Positions 12,648 through 21,476 of a stretch of 64,000 nucleotides of DNA are shown here, piece by piece (positions within the stretch are counted from its first letter, which is position 1; each line of letters opens with the position of its first letter). Below the pieces are notes generated by a model. It was not told the DNA's origin, ran no database searches, and was given only the letters and a program-made list of their open reading frames with translations. Position numbers and translations under genes: made by a program. Location of the stretch: the NCBI RefSeq assembly GCF_051124815.1, contig NZ_CP118485.1, positions 1,364,001 through 1,428,000 on the forward strand. The letters run 5' to 3'. Source of the stretch: Azospirillum sp051124815 (GTDB lineage: Bacteria > Pseudomonadota > Alphaproteobacteria > Azospirillales > Azospirillaceae).

Positions 12648-13861
12648 CAACGAGTCCCCCGGCCGCCCTTGGACTGCAAGCCAGCGTCTGAAATCTTCGA
12701 CTCTCCGGAAAGTTTCGGGTCGTCGTATTTCGAATCATCGTACATCGGCAGCGACACCTTGAAGACGGTCCGGCGAGGCTGGCTGTCGAACTCGATGGTT
12801 CCGCCATGGTCGCCTATGAGTTTCGCCACCAATGCAAGACCAAGGCCAGTGCCGTTCACTTTGCTGGTCACGAAGGGATCGAACAGGTTGGACTGCAGGT
12901 CTTCCGGAATGCCGTCGCCATTATCCTGCACCGTCACCAGCAAGGGCAGGTGCCGGCGCACGTCGCCGCCCGGCAGCGCCATGCGCACGCCATGCTGATA
13001 GGAGGTGGTCAGGGTGATCTCGCCGCCTGTTTCCGGGGCAGCCTCTGCCGCATTTTTCACCAGATTCAGGAAAACCTGCACAAGTTGGTCGCGATTGCCG
13101 TAAACAGGAGGCAGCGACGGGTCGTAACGCTCGACAAAGCGTATTTTTCGGGCAAACCCGCTCTGGGCGACCTTGCGCACATGTTCCAGCACCGTGTGGA
13201 TGTTCACCGCGGCGCGTTCCAGCGGCCGTTCGTCGGAAAACACCTCCATCCGGTTGACCAGCGCAACAATGCGGTCGGCCTCGTCGCAGATCAGGCGGGT
13301 CAGCACCCGGTCCTGGTCGCTGGCGTTCTCTTCCAGCAGCTGGGCGGCGCCGCGGATGCCCGACAGCGGGTTCTTCACCTCATGCGCGAGCATCGCCGCC
13401 ATGGCCGTGACGGAGCGCGCGGCATGGCGGTGGGTCAGCGAATGGTCAATCTTGCGGGCCAGCGACCGCTCGTGGATGGTCAGCACCACATGGTCGGGCG
13501 GGTCGCCCATGGCCGCCACCTGCACCGTGACATGGTGCGGGCCGATGCGCGGGGTGTCGATGATGACGCCGTCCTGCGACACCCGGCGGCTGCCGCGGCG
13601 CACCTGCGCGATCAGGCCCATCACCGGGCTGTCGGGCGGCAGCAGGTCGGGCAGCGGCATGCCTTCCATGGCGTTGGCGGACAGGTCGAAGAACTCCTGC
13701 CCCTCCAGATTGACGAAGCGGATGTCGCCGTTGCCGTCCACCACCAGCACCGGATCGGGCAGGCTGTTCAGCACCACCAGGGACTCCAGCCGGGGCGCCC
13801 GCGAGGCACCCGACCGGTTGCGGCCACGCTGGCCCGGGGCGGTCATCGGAACGGGATCCAT
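12647..13861 (-). CDS. ntrB: Nitrogen regulation sensor kinase NtrB (NR(II))
   Basis: A 404-residue cytoplasmic kinase/phosphatase controlled by PII protein. The N-terminal PAS domain is at about 25-130 (SLPDPVLVVDGNGDIRFVN). The HisKA box is AMLAHEVKNPLSGIRGAAQL with the conserved His. The HATPase shows LVKNAAEAAPE (N box), DNGDGIPED (G1) and GTGLGLALVAKLIGDHGG (G2). No membrane segment is present, as expected. TGATG overlaps link it to both dusB upstream and ntrC downstream, so dusB-ntrB-ntrC is one operon, matching the nifR3-ntrBC arrangement of Azospirillum and Rhodobacter. Confidence 0.98.
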
Positions 13862-14847
13862 CAGGCGGCCATCCTTTCGATTGCCGGTTCATAGAAGGCA
13901 CGGATGCGGTCGCGCACCGCGTCGGGGTCGCCCAGCCGGTTGACCTCCTGGCGGAACTCGTTGGACTCGCGCAGGCCGGTCGAATACCAGGAGACATGCT
14001 TGCGGGCGACCTTGATGCCGCCGTCGGTGCCGTAATGGCTCAGCATGCTGTCGAAATGCTCCAGCAGCGTGTCCATCTGCTCGTGCAGCGGCGGGTCGGG
14101 CAACCTCTCGCCGGTGCGCAGGTAATGCATGACCTGGGACGGGAACCAGGGCCGGCCATAGCTGCCGCGCCCGATCATCACGCCGTCGGCGCCGGATTCG
14201 GCGAGCGCGCGGTCCACCGCCTCGAAACCGGTGATGTCGCCGTTGACCACCACCGGGATCGACACTGCCTCCTTTACAGGACGGACGGCGGTCCAGTCGG
14301 CGGTGCCGGTGTAGAACTGCATGCGGGTGCGGCCATGGACCGTCACCATTTTGATCCCGCACTGCTCGGCGATGCGGGCGAGGTTCGGCGCGTTGCGGTT
14401 GGTCTCGTCCCAGCCCAGCCGCATCTTCAGCGTCACCGGAATGCTGACGGCCTTCACCACCGCCTCCAGGATGCGGCCGGCCAACGCCTCGTCCCGCATC
14501 AGGGAGGAGCCGGCATGGCCGTTGACCACCTTCTTCACCGGGCAGCCGAAATTGATGTCGACGACGGCGGCGCCGCGATCCTCGTTCAGCTTCGCCGCCT
14601 CCGCCATCACCTCCGGCTCGCAGCCGGCGAGCTGGACCGCCATCGGAAATTCTTCCGGTTCGGTCTCCACCATGCGCAGGGTCTGGCGGTTCTCGCGGAT
14701 CATCGCCTGGCTGGCGATCATTTCCGACACGACGAGGCCGCAGCCCGCGCGCTTCACCAGACGGCGGAACGGCAGGTCGGAGACACCCGACATGGGCGCC
14801 AGGATCACCGGTCCGGCGAGCGTGATGGGTCCGATTTGTATGGTCAT
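13861..14847 (-). CDS. dusB: tRNA-dihydrouridine synthase DusB (NifR3)
   Basis: A 328-residue FMN enzyme that reduces uridines in the tRNA D-loop. It has a TIM barrel with the N-terminal signature VILAPMSGVSDLPFRRLVKR and catalytic Cys in INFGCPVKKVVNGHAGSSL. The flavin phosphate region is VMIGRGSYGRPWF. The ATG at 14847 has a GGTGAG ribosome site; the reading from 14880 adds only an unsupported extension. It is the promoter-proximal gene of the ntrBC operon, historically called nifR3. It has no proven direct role in nitrogen control beyond cotranscription. Confidence 0.97.
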   Translation of the reverse strand: MTIQIGPITLAGPVILAPMSGVSDLPFRRLVKRAGCGLVVSEMIASQAMIRENRQTLRMVETEPEEFPMAVQLAGCEPEVMAEAAKLNEDRGAAVVDINFGCPVKKVVNGHAGSSLMRDEALAGRILEAVVKAVSIPVTLKMRLGWDETNRNAPNLARIAEQCGIKMVTVHGRTRMQFYTGTADWTAVRPVKEAVSIPVVVNGDITGFEAVDRALAESGADGVMIGRGSYGRPWFPSQVMHYLRTGERLPDPPLHEQMDTLLEHFDSMLSHYGTDGGIKVARKHVSWYSTGLRESNEFRQEVNRLGDPDAVRDRIRAFYEPAIERMAA

Positions 14848-15003
14848 TCTCACCTGCCCGATTGATGGGCAAATCAACAAAGTGCCACCATTTTGGGCAA
14901 GTTATCACGCTGCTACGGATGTGTGCAAGCGCGAAGCCCTGAGACCAAGCCCGGACATAGGTTAAAACCTATGCTCTTCCACCGACTTGCGGCGGGTGGG
15001 CCC

Positions 15004-15834
15004 TCAACTCCAGGCCCATTGCCCAATCAACACGTTGGACACGAACTTGACGCCGGGATAGGCAAGCGTCGCCAGCAGATAGACGATCAGCATGGTGCGC
15101 GCCGCCGTCCGCCCGCGCACGCCGGTGCGGTATTCGGCGAGCAGCAGAACGCCGATGACGATGAAGGTCGCCAGCGACAGCAAGGTCTTGTGATCGGTGC
15201 GGAACAGCAGTCCCTGCTCGAAATAGAGCACCGCCATGCCGGTGGCGAGCCCGGCGCCCAGCACCACCTCAGACGCGATCAGCAGGCGCAGTTGCAGCCG
15301 TTCGCTCTCCGCCACCGGCGGCAGGAAGCGGCTGAGCGGAGTCGGCCGCTTGCTCTTCAGCGCCCGCGTCTGGATCACCGCGGCGAAGGACGCCACGGCG
15401 CTCAGCGTCAGCAGGGCATAGGTGAAGACCGACACCGCGATGTGCAGGTCGATCCACACGCCCGGCGCATTGCCGCGCAGGACCGGGGCCGGCGCATCCT
15501 CCGTCAGCGTCGCCAGCAGGCAGACCGCCAGCAGATAGGGCAGCAGCAGCGGCGCCAGCCTCCACGCCGTGTCATGGAGCAGGCTGAGCCCGATGAACAG
15601 AGCCATGCAGGCGGCGGTCGTAACCCACAGCGCGGTGGAGAAGCCGGTCTGCCACTGGCCGGCAACCTGCAGGATCGCCCACATGCCGGGACCGGCGGCG
15701 GCGAGCAGCAGCGCACCCCAGAAGGACCAGCCGCGCCCCTCCACCCCCTGCCCCGCGATGCGCCGGTAAGGATAGAAGGCGGCAGGCAACAGGGCGACCA
15801 GCGCCGTCAGGCTCAAGAAAATGTTCTGCGACAT
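15004..15834 (-). CDS. CcsA/YpjD-family cytochrome c assembly-like membrane protein
   Basis: A 276-residue integral membrane protein with about eight hydrophobic segments. It matches the CcsA/ResC/YpjD family: the central WIDLHIAVSVFTYALLTLSA and RTDHKTLLSLATFIVIGVLL carry the two conserved His residues that ligate heme in true CcsA. The WWD tryptophan motif is not obvious, so this is more like YpjD than a full cytochrome c synthetase. The function is unproven. It lies between the dusB-ntrBC operon (same strand) and divergent ispDF, with about 190 bases upstream holding both promoters. Confidence 0.8.
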   Translation of the reverse strand: MSQNIFLSLTALVALLPAAFYPYRRIAGQGVEGRGWSFWGALLLAAAGPGMWAILQVAGQWQTGFSTALWVTTAACMALFIGLSLLHDTAWRLAPLLLPYLLAVCLLATLTEDAPAPVLRGNAPGVWIDLHIAVSVFTYALLTLSAVASFAAVIQTRALKSKRPTPLSRFLPPVAESERLQLRLLIASEVVLGAGLATGMAVLYFEQGLLFRTDHKTLLSLATFIVIGVLLLAEYRTGVRGRTAARTMLIVYLLATLAYPGVKFVSNVLIGQWAWS

Positions 15835-16022
15835 GGACCCGAATGCACTCCCGTCCTTCCGCCGTCATGCTGCCATGACGTGCCGCCATGTAATGCCGCC
15901 CGCACCCGGACATGGTCCGGAGCGTCACAGGCGGCAAGGCTCGGCACTTGGCGGAACCACGGCGACAGGCTAGGCTCCGCGACGTTTCCGTCAAGTGGCT
16001 ATCATATCTTACGGTTTGCCTC

Positions 16023-17207
16023 ATGCCCACCTGCATCGCGCCCACCTGCATTGCCCTGATCGTCGCTGGCGGATCCGGCCAGCGGTTCGGCGCCGAACGG
16101 CCGAAGCAGTACCTGGACCTCGCCGGCAAGCCGGTGCTGCGCCGGACGGTGGAGGCTTTTCTCAGCCATCCCCAGGTCACCGGCGTGCGCGTGGTGATCG
16201 ACCCGGCTTGGCGCGACGCCTATGACGCCGCCGTCGCCGGCCTCGGCCTGCCCGATCCGGTGGCCGGCGGCGCCAGCCGGCAGGACTCGGTGCGCAACGG
16301 GCTGGAGGCGCTCGCCGCCGACGGCGCCCCCGATATCGTGCTGATCCATGACGCCGCCCGTCCGCTGATCGACGCGGCCACCATCGGCGCGGTGATCGGC
16401 GCGCTGGAGACCACGCCCGGCGCCATCGCCGCGGTGCAGGTCGCCGACACGCTCAAGCGCGGCAGCGGGAATGGAGGGGCCGGCGCCATCACCGGTACGG
16501 TCGACCGCGATGGGCTGTGGCGGGCGCAGACCCCGCAGGGCTTCCGCTTCCCCGCCATTCTGGAGGCGCACCGCGCCGCCGCCGGCCTATCGCTGACCGA
16601 CGATGCCGCGGTGGCGGAGCGCGCCGGTCTGGCCGTGGCTCTGGTGCCGTCCAAGGAGGACAATTTCAAGGTGACCACCCCTGACGACCTGACCCGCGCC
16701 ACCCGCGCGATCATGAGCAGCCTGTGGGACGTGCGGACGGGCAGTGGCTTCGACGTCCACCGCTTCACCGACGGCGACTTCGTGACGCTCTGCGGCCTGC
16801 GTGTGCCGCACGACCACGGGCTGGAAGGCCATTCCGATGCCGACGTCGGCCTGCACGCCCTGACCGACGCCATCCTCGGCGCGCTGGCCGCCGGCGACAT
16901 CGGCAGCCACTTCCCGCCGACCGACCCGCGCTGGCGCGGCGCCGACAGCGCCAAATTCCTGCGCCATGCCGCCGATCTGGTGGCGGAGCGCGGCGGCGTC
17001 ATCGCCCATGCCGACGTGACGATCATCTGCGAACGCCCGAAGGTCGGTCCCCACCGTGCCGCGATGGCCGAGCGCATTGCCCAAATCCTGGGCATCGAGG
17101 TCGGCCGGGTCAGCGTCAAGGCGACGACCACCGAGCAGCTGGGCTTCACCGGCCGGCGCGAGGGCATTGCCGCGCAGGCGGTGGCGACCATCCGGCTCCC
17201 CGGCTAA
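16023..17207 (+). CDS. ispDF: Bifunctional IspD/IspF isoprenoid enzyme
   Basis: A 394-residue fusion of two MEP-pathway enzymes. Residues about 1-230 are IspD (CDP-ME synthase): nucleotide loop LIVAGGSGQRFG, KQYL, and DAARPL. Residues about 236-394 are IspF (2-C-methyl-erythritol 2,4-cyclodiphosphate synthase): metal site GSGFDVHRF, HSDADVGLHALTDAILGALA and DIGSHFPPTD. The fusion is typical of alphaproteobacteria, where IspDF can associate with IspE. The start is the ATG at 16023, although no strong ribosome site precedes it; longer readings are not supported by homology. cinA follows 36 bases later. Confidence 0.97.
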   Translation: MPTCIAPTCIALIVAGGSGQRFGAERPKQYLDLAGKPVLRRTVEAFLSHPQVTGVRVVIDPAWRDAYDAAVAGLGLPDPVAGGASRQDSVRNGLEALAADGAPDIVLIHDAARPLIDAATIGAVIGALETTPGAIAAVQVADTLKRGSGNGGAGAITGTVDRDGLWRAQTPQGFRFPAILEAHRAAAGLSLTDDAAVAERAGLAVALVPSKEDNFKVTTPDDLTRATRAIMSSLWDVRTGSGFDVHRFTDGDFVTLCGLRVPHDHGLEGHSDADVGLHALTDAILGALAAGDIGSHFPPTDPRWRGADSAKFLRHAADLVAERGGVIAHADVTIICERPKVGPHRAAMAERIAQILGIEVGRVSVKATTTEQLGFTGRREGIAAQAVATIRLPG

Positions 17208-17243
17208 CATCCGACCCAACAGTCCAAACCGGGAGAGGCCGTC

Positions 17244-17747
17244 ATGTTTCCCGAGCCCATCCGCGAGCTTTCCGCCCAGGTGCTGGCCGAATACGGCCTT
17301 GCCGGCTTCATGCTGGCGACCGCCGAATCCTGCACCGGCGGTCTGATCGCCGGCGCGCTGACCGACATCGCCGGCTCGTCCAAGGTGGTCGACCGCGGCT
17401 TCGTCACCTACACGAACATCGCCAAGACCGAACTGCTCGGCGTTCCCGCCAGCCTGCTGCACGCCCATGGCGCCGTCAGCCCGGAGGTGGCGGTCGCCAT
17501 GGCAGTGGGGGCGCTGGCCAAGTCGCGGGCCGACGTGACGGTGGCGGTGACGGGAATCGCCGGCCCCGGCGGCGCGACCGAGACGAAGCCGGTGGGCCGC
17601 GTCTATGTCGCCACCGCCGTGCGCGGCGGGGCGGCCAAGGCCAAGGAATACACCTTCCCCGGCGACCGCGACGCCGTGCGCATGGCGACGGTCCAGGCGG
17701 CGCTGGAGCGGCTGCGGCTGGCCCGCCCGACCGGAAGCCTGCGCTGA
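17244..17747 (+). CDS. pncC: CinA-family nicotinamide-nucleotide amidohydrolase (PncC)
   Basis: A 167-residue single-domain member of the CinA C-terminal family, which deamidates NMN to nicotinic acid mononucleotide for pyridine-nucleotide recycling. Signatures are ATAESCTGGLIAGALTDIAG with catalytic Ser, FVTYTNIAK, and AVTGIAGPGGATETKPVGRV. The N-terminal MoCF domain of full CinA is absent. A strong ribosome site (gggagagg) precedes the ATG. It is probably cotranscribed with ispDF, a conserved pairing in the class. Confidence 0.93.
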   Translation: MFPEPIRELSAQVLAEYGLAGFMLATAESCTGGLIAGALTDIAGSSKVVDRGFVTYTNIAKTELLGVPASLLHAHGAVSPEVAVAMAVGALAKSRADVTVAVTGIAGPGGATETKPVGRVYVATAVRGGAAKAKEYTFPGDRDAVRMATVQAALERLRLARPTGSLR

Positions 17748-17789
17748 ACAAACGCCGGGAAACTCTTCACCAACAAGGAAAATCACCCG

Positions 17790-17978
17790 ATGCCGACCAT
17801 CAACATCCAGCTGTTCGAAGGCCGCACCGTCGAGCAGAAACGCGAATACGCCAAGGCGCTGACCGAAGCGACCGTGAAGGTCCTCGGCTGCTCGCCCTCG
17901 GCGGTGGACATCATCTTCCAGGACGTGAAGAAAAGCGATTGGGCCAGCGGCGGGGAGCTGTGGTCGGACAAGAACTGA
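17790..17978 (+). CDS. 4-oxalocrotonate tautomerase-family protein
   Basis: A 62-residue small tautomerase. After Met removal the N-terminal Pro (PTINIQLFEGRTVEQKREYA) is the catalytic base of the family. Typical features follow: a beta-alpha-beta fold and VDIIFQDVKKSDWASGG with the conserved Trp near residue 52. The length is normal for family hexamers. An A-rich ribosome site (aaggaaaatcaccc) precedes the ATG. It follows pncC by 42 bases. Without catabolic neighbours the real substrate cannot be named. Confidence 0.9.
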   Translation: MPTINIQLFEGRTVEQKREYAKALTEATVKVLGCSPSAVDIIFQDVKKSDWASGGELWSDKN

Positions 17979-18011
17979 CCGACCACCTCCGTTATTCCTG
18001 CCAAACCGGCG

Positions 18012-18467
18012 TCAGGCCGGCTGCGTCACCCGGCCCGGCCCGTAAAGCTGGGCCGCACGCGTTTCGAAGGCCTGCACCATCCGGCGCACCGCCTCGTTGA
18101 ACAGCAGGCCCATGATCTTCTGCAGCATCTTGGAGCGGAACTCGAAATCGACGAAGAAGTCGACGCAGCAGCCGCCGGGGTGATCGTTGAAGATCCAGTG
18201 GTTGTTCAGATACTGGAACGGCCCGTCGGTGTACTGCACGTCGATCCGGCAGGCCGGCGCGCTCAGCTCCACCCGAGAGGTGAAGCGTTCGCGGACCATC
18301 TTGAACCCGATGATCAGGTCCGCGAACATGACATCGCCTTCGCGCTTGCGGATGCGGGCCGCCAGGCACCAGGGCAGAAACTCCGGATACTTCTCCACAT
18401 CGGCGACCAGGTCGTACATCTGCTGGGGCGTGTAGGGAAGAACCTTCTTTTCCGCGTGCGTCGGCAT
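18012..18467 (-). CDS. COQ10/RatA-like START-domain protein
   Basis: A 151-residue Bet v1/START-fold protein of the COQ10 family, which binds ubiquinone or its precursors in a hydrophobic cavity and supports respiration. The signatures are YTPQQMYDLVADVEKYPEFLPWC at the N-terminus (quoted as YTPQQMYDLVADVEKYPEF) and a C-terminal helix MLQKIMGLLFNEAVRRMVQA that closes the cavity. Some databases call this family RatA toxin; the alphaproteobacterial position beside lipA argues for a COQ10-type role. It lies 35 bases downstream of lipA on the same strand. Confidence 0.9.
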   Translation of the reverse strand: MPTHAEKKVLPYTPQQMYDLVADVEKYPEFLPWCLAARIRKREGDVMFADLIIGFKMVRERFTSRVELSAPACRIDVQYTDGPFQYLNNHWIFNDHPGGCCVDFFVDFEFRSKMLQKIMGLLFNEAVRRMVQAFETRAAQLYGPGRVTQPA

Positions 18468-18502
18468 GCCCGTACCCGTGTCCTTCTATTGAACCGCCTG
18501 GA

Positions 18503-19459
18503 TCAGGCGGCCGCGACCCCCAGCTTACGCAGCCGGGCTTCGCGCAGCTTCTCGAAATCGGCGCCCGCATGGTAGGACGAGCGCGTCAGCGGCGACGAGG
18601 CCACCAGCAGGAAGCCCTTGCCGCGGCCAACAGTGGAATAACCGTCGAACTCCTCGGGAGTCACGAAACGATCCACCGCCGCATGCTTGGGCGTGGGCTG
18701 GAGATACTGCCCAATCGTCAGAAAGTCCACATCGGCGGAGCGCAGATCGTCCATCACCTGCCCGATCTCCTCCTTCGTCTCGCCCAGCCCGACCATCAGG
18801 CCGGACTTGGTGAAGATCGTCGGATCCAGCTCCTTCACCCGCGCCAGCAACTGCAGCGAGGCGAAATAGCGCGCACCCGGGCGGATGTTGGGATAGAGGC
18901 GCGGAACGGTCTCCAGATTGTGGTTGAAGACGTCGGGCTTGGCCTCCACCACCACCTCGACCGCGCCCTTCTTCTTCTGGAAGTCGGGGGTCAGGATCTC
19001 GATGGTCGTTTCCGGCGAGGCGGCGCGGATGGCGCGGATGGTGCGGGCGAAATGCTCGGCACCGCCGTCGGCCAGATCGTCGCGGTCGACTGAGGTGATG
19101 ACGACATGGCTGAGTTTCAGCTTGCCGACCGCCTCGGCCACATTGTCCGGCTCATGCGGGTCCAGCTGGTCCGGCCGCCCGGTCTCGACATTGCAAAAGG
19201 CGCAGCCGCGCGTGCAGATGGAGCCCAGGATCATGAAGGTGGCGTGCTTGTGCTTCCAGCACTCCCCGATGTTCGGGCAGGCGGCCTCTTCGCACACGGT
19301 GTTCAGCTTCAGCCCGCGCATCAGCTGGCGGGTCTCGTTGTATTCCTGGCTCATCGGCGCCTTGACCCGGATCCAGGCCGGTTTGCGCTGGATCGGGTTG
19401 TCGGGCTTATGGGCCTTTTCGGGGTGGCGCAGCTTCTCGGTCTGGTCGACGAGGGTCAT
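18503..19459 (-). CDS. lipA: Lipoyl synthase LipA
   Basis: A 318-residue radical-SAM enzyme that inserts two sulfurs into octanoyl groups on E2 and GcvH lipoyl domains. Both cluster motifs are intact: the auxiliary cluster CEEAACPNIGEC (C-x4-C-x5-C) and the radical-SAM cluster CTRGCAFC (C-x3-C-x2-C). The C-terminal RSSYHAG supplies the serine that ligates the auxiliary iron. It is placed close to the pyruvate dehydrogenase operon, whose E1-beta and E2 subunits both carry lipoyl domains, so product and target are neighbours. Confidence 0.98.
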   Translation of the reverse strand: MTLVDQTEKLRHPEKAHKPDNPIQRKPAWIRVKAPMSQEYNETRQLMRGLKLNTVCEEAACPNIGECWKHKHATFMILGSICTRGCAFCNVETGRPDQLDPHEPDNVAEAVGKLKLSHVVITSVDRDDLADGGAEHFARTIRAIRAASPETTIEILTPDFQKKKGAVEVVVEAKPDVFNHNLETVPRLYPNIRPGARYFASLQLLARVKELDPTIFTKSGLMVGLGETKEEIGQVMDDLRSADVDFLTIGQYLQPTPKHAAVDRFVTPEEFDGYSTVGRGKGFLLVASSPLTRSSYHAGADFEKLREARLRKLGVAAA

Positions 19460-19521
19460 GGTCTAAAGCTCCCGATGGCCGACGCGATGCCCCGGCCCCG
19501 ACAATAGGTGCGATAAGGATG

Positions 19522-20007
19522 TCAAACCCGCCATTCCGGCGGAAACAGTTCGGCCGGATAGGCCGGATCGAGCGCCTGGTCAAGCGTGAAAGGCGGCAAG
19601 ACCGGGAAATGCCCGTCGGGGACATCCGCCTCGTCGGCGGCATCCAGCCGGGCTTTGCGGTAGGTCTTTTCGAACACCGCAGAGATGTAGGGACGCAGGC
19701 TGGGGCTGGCAGCGATCTCATCCACCAGCCGGTCGCGCTGCTCGCGAATCGTCCGGCGCCAGCCGCGTTCGCACCGCTCGCGCAGATCCGGACAGAACAA
19801 CCACTTCAGCAAATGGGTCATCAGGACCCGCAAGCGGTTGTCGATCTCGGATTTCTGGCTGCGGCCCATGCTCTCGATCTCCTCGGCGACGTTCTCCCAG
19901 TCGACCGGGGCATTGTTCAGCTCGGCGCCGGCACGGCGAAGCTCCTGCGCCTGGGCTTGCGTCCAGGCGTAGAAATCCTCGTCATAGGCGGCGCTGCTGC
20001 GGTCCAT
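19522..20007 (-). CDS. DUF29 domain-containing protein
   Basis: A 161-residue soluble protein of the DUF29 family, recognised by YDEDFYAWTQAQAQELRRAG, NVAEEIESMGRSQKSEIDNR and LMTHLLKWLFCPD. The ATG at 20007 (GGACGGAG ribosome site) is preferred over an upstream TTG. The function of DUF29 is unknown; the family is abundant in cyanobacteria and in some Rhodospirillales, often in many copies. Here it interrupts the otherwise lipoate/PDH-related stretch between lpd and lipA. Confidence 0.85.
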   Translation of the reverse strand: MDRSSAAYDEDFYAWTQAQAQELRRAGAELNNAPVDWENVAEEIESMGRSQKSEIDNRLRVLMTHLLKWLFCPDLRERCERGWRRTIREQRDRLVDEIAASPSLRPYISAVFEKTYRKARLDAADEADVPDGHFPVLPPFTLDQALDPAYPAELFPPEWRV

Positions 20008-20063
20008 GGCTCCGTCCAAAGGGGAAAAACGTCACCCCAGAAATCCCTAGCGGAAAATCCTAG

Positions 20064-21461
20064 TTAAAAGTGGATCGCCCGGCCATAGGCATCAAGGACC
20101 GACTCATGCATCATTTCCGACAGGGTCGGGTGCGGGAACACCGTGTGCATCAGTTCGGCCTCGGTCAGCTCCGACGACTTGGCGATGCCGTAGCCCTGGA
20201 TCAGCTCGGTCACTTCCGCGCCGATCATGTGGGCGCCCAGCATTTCGCCGGTCTTGGCGTCGAAGATGGTCTTGATCAGCCCCTCCGGCTCGCCGAGCGC
20301 GATGGCCTTGCCGTTGCCGACGAAGGGGAAGCGGCCGACCTTGATCTCGTAGCCCGCTTCCTTCGCCTTCTTCTCCGTCAGGCCGACCGACGCGATCTGC
20401 GGGTGCGAGTAGGTGCAGCCCGGGATGTTGCGGACGTTCAGCGCATGCGGGTGCTTGCCGGCGATGTGCTCGGCGACGATCACGCCTTCATGGCTGGCCT
20501 TGTGGGCGAGCCAGGGGGCGCCGGTCACATCGCCGATGGCGTACACGCCCGGCTCGTCGGTTTCGCACATGCCGTTGGTCTGGATGTGGCCGCGGTCGGT
20601 CTTGACCTTGGTGTTCTCCAGGCCCAGGCCCTCGGTGTTCGGGCTGATGCCGACGGCGACGATGACGCGGTCGACCGTGATGTCCTCGGTCTTGCCGCCG
20701 GCCTCGACGGCCACGGTCACGCTGTCGGCGGCCTTGCGCAGATTGCCGGCCTTGCCGCCGGTGATGATGCGCATGCCCTGCTTTTCGAAGGCTTTCCGGG
20801 CCATTGCGGAGATTTCCTCATCCTCCACCGGAAGGATGCGGTCCATCACCTCGACCACTGTAACTTTGGCGCCCAAGGCATTGTAGAAGCTGGCGAATTC
20901 GATTCCGATGGCACCGGACCCGATCACCAGCAGCGACTTCGGCATGCTGTCGGGCGTCATCGCCTTGCGATAGGTCCAGACCAGCTTGCCGTCGTCTTCC
21001 AGACCCGGCAGCGTGCGGGCGCGGGCGCCGGTGGCGATGATGATGTGCTTGGCGCCGAAGGTGCCGACCGGGGCCTCGCCCTTGCTGACCGCGACCTGCC
21101 CCTTGCCGAGCAGCTTGGCGGAGCCTTCGATGACCGCGACCTTGTTCTTCTTCAGCAGATGCTTGACGCCGCCGTTCAGCTGGCCCGCGACCTTGCGCGA
21201 GCGGGCGACGACCTTGTCGAGGTCGAAGGACGGGTTCTGGATGACCAGACCATAGTCGGCGGCATGCTTGGCGAGATGCAGCACCTCGGCCGAGCGCAGC
21301 AGCGCCTTGGTCGGGATGCAGCCCCAGTTCAGGCAGATGCCGCCCAGGTTTTCACGCTCGATGACCGCGGTGTGCAGTCCCAGCTGCGCGGCGCGGATCG
21401 CCGCCACGTAACCGCCCGGTCCGCCGCCGATGACGATGACGTCGTAATTGATGTCGGCCAA
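20064..21461 (-). CDS. lpd: Dihydrolipoyl dehydrogenase (E3)
   Basis: About 465 residues. It is the FAD enzyme that reoxidises dihydrolipoamide in pyruvate dehydrogenase and related complexes. The FAD loop is VIVIGGGPGGYVAA, the redox disulfide is in GGICLNWGCIPTKALL, the NAD loop is LLVIGSGAIGIEFASF, and the C-terminal active-site His-Glu pair is in HTVFPHPTLSEMMHE. The start is taken as the TTG at 21461, which has a GGGGAG ribosome site and gives LADINYDV; an ATG at 21476 adds five codons directly after the chorismate mutase stop. It is the last gene of the pdh operon. Confidence 0.96.
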   Translation of the reverse strand: MADINYDVIVIGGGPGGYVAAIRAAQLGLHTAVIERENLGGICLNWGCIPTKALLRSAEVLHLAKHAADYGLVIQNPSFDLDKVVARSRKVAGQLNGGVKHLLKKNKVAVIEGSAKLLGKGQVAVSKGEAPVGTFGAKHIIIATGARARTLPGLEDDGKLVWTYRKAMTPDSMPKSLLVIGSGAIGIEFASFYNALGAKVTVVEVMDRILPVEDEEISAMARKAFEKQGMRIITGGKAGNLRKAADSVTVAVEAGGKTEDITVDRVIVAVGISPNTEGLGLENTKVKTDRGHIQTNGMCETDEPGVYAIGDVTGAPWLAHKASHEGVIVAEHIAGKHPHALNVRNIPGCTYSHPQIASVGLTEKKAKEAGYEIKVGRFPFVGNGKAIALGEPEGLIKTIFDAKTGEMLGAHMIGAEVTELIQGYGIAKSSELTEAELMHTVFPHPTLSEMMHESVLDAYGRAIHF

Positions 21462-21476
21462 GGGTGTTCTCCCCAT

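Noticed and set aside
14862..14877. TTGAT...ATCAA pair near the dusB start, FNR/CRP-like.
   Set aside because: The spacer is 6 bases instead of the 4 of FNR sites, and it lies within the leader about 15 bases from the ATG. It is too weak to call.
14848..15003. Possible sigma-54 promoter for dusB-ntrBC (TGGCAC followed by TTGC).
   Set aside because: TGGCAC is present on the minus strand, but the TTGC-like part is at the wrong distance (8 instead of 5 bases).
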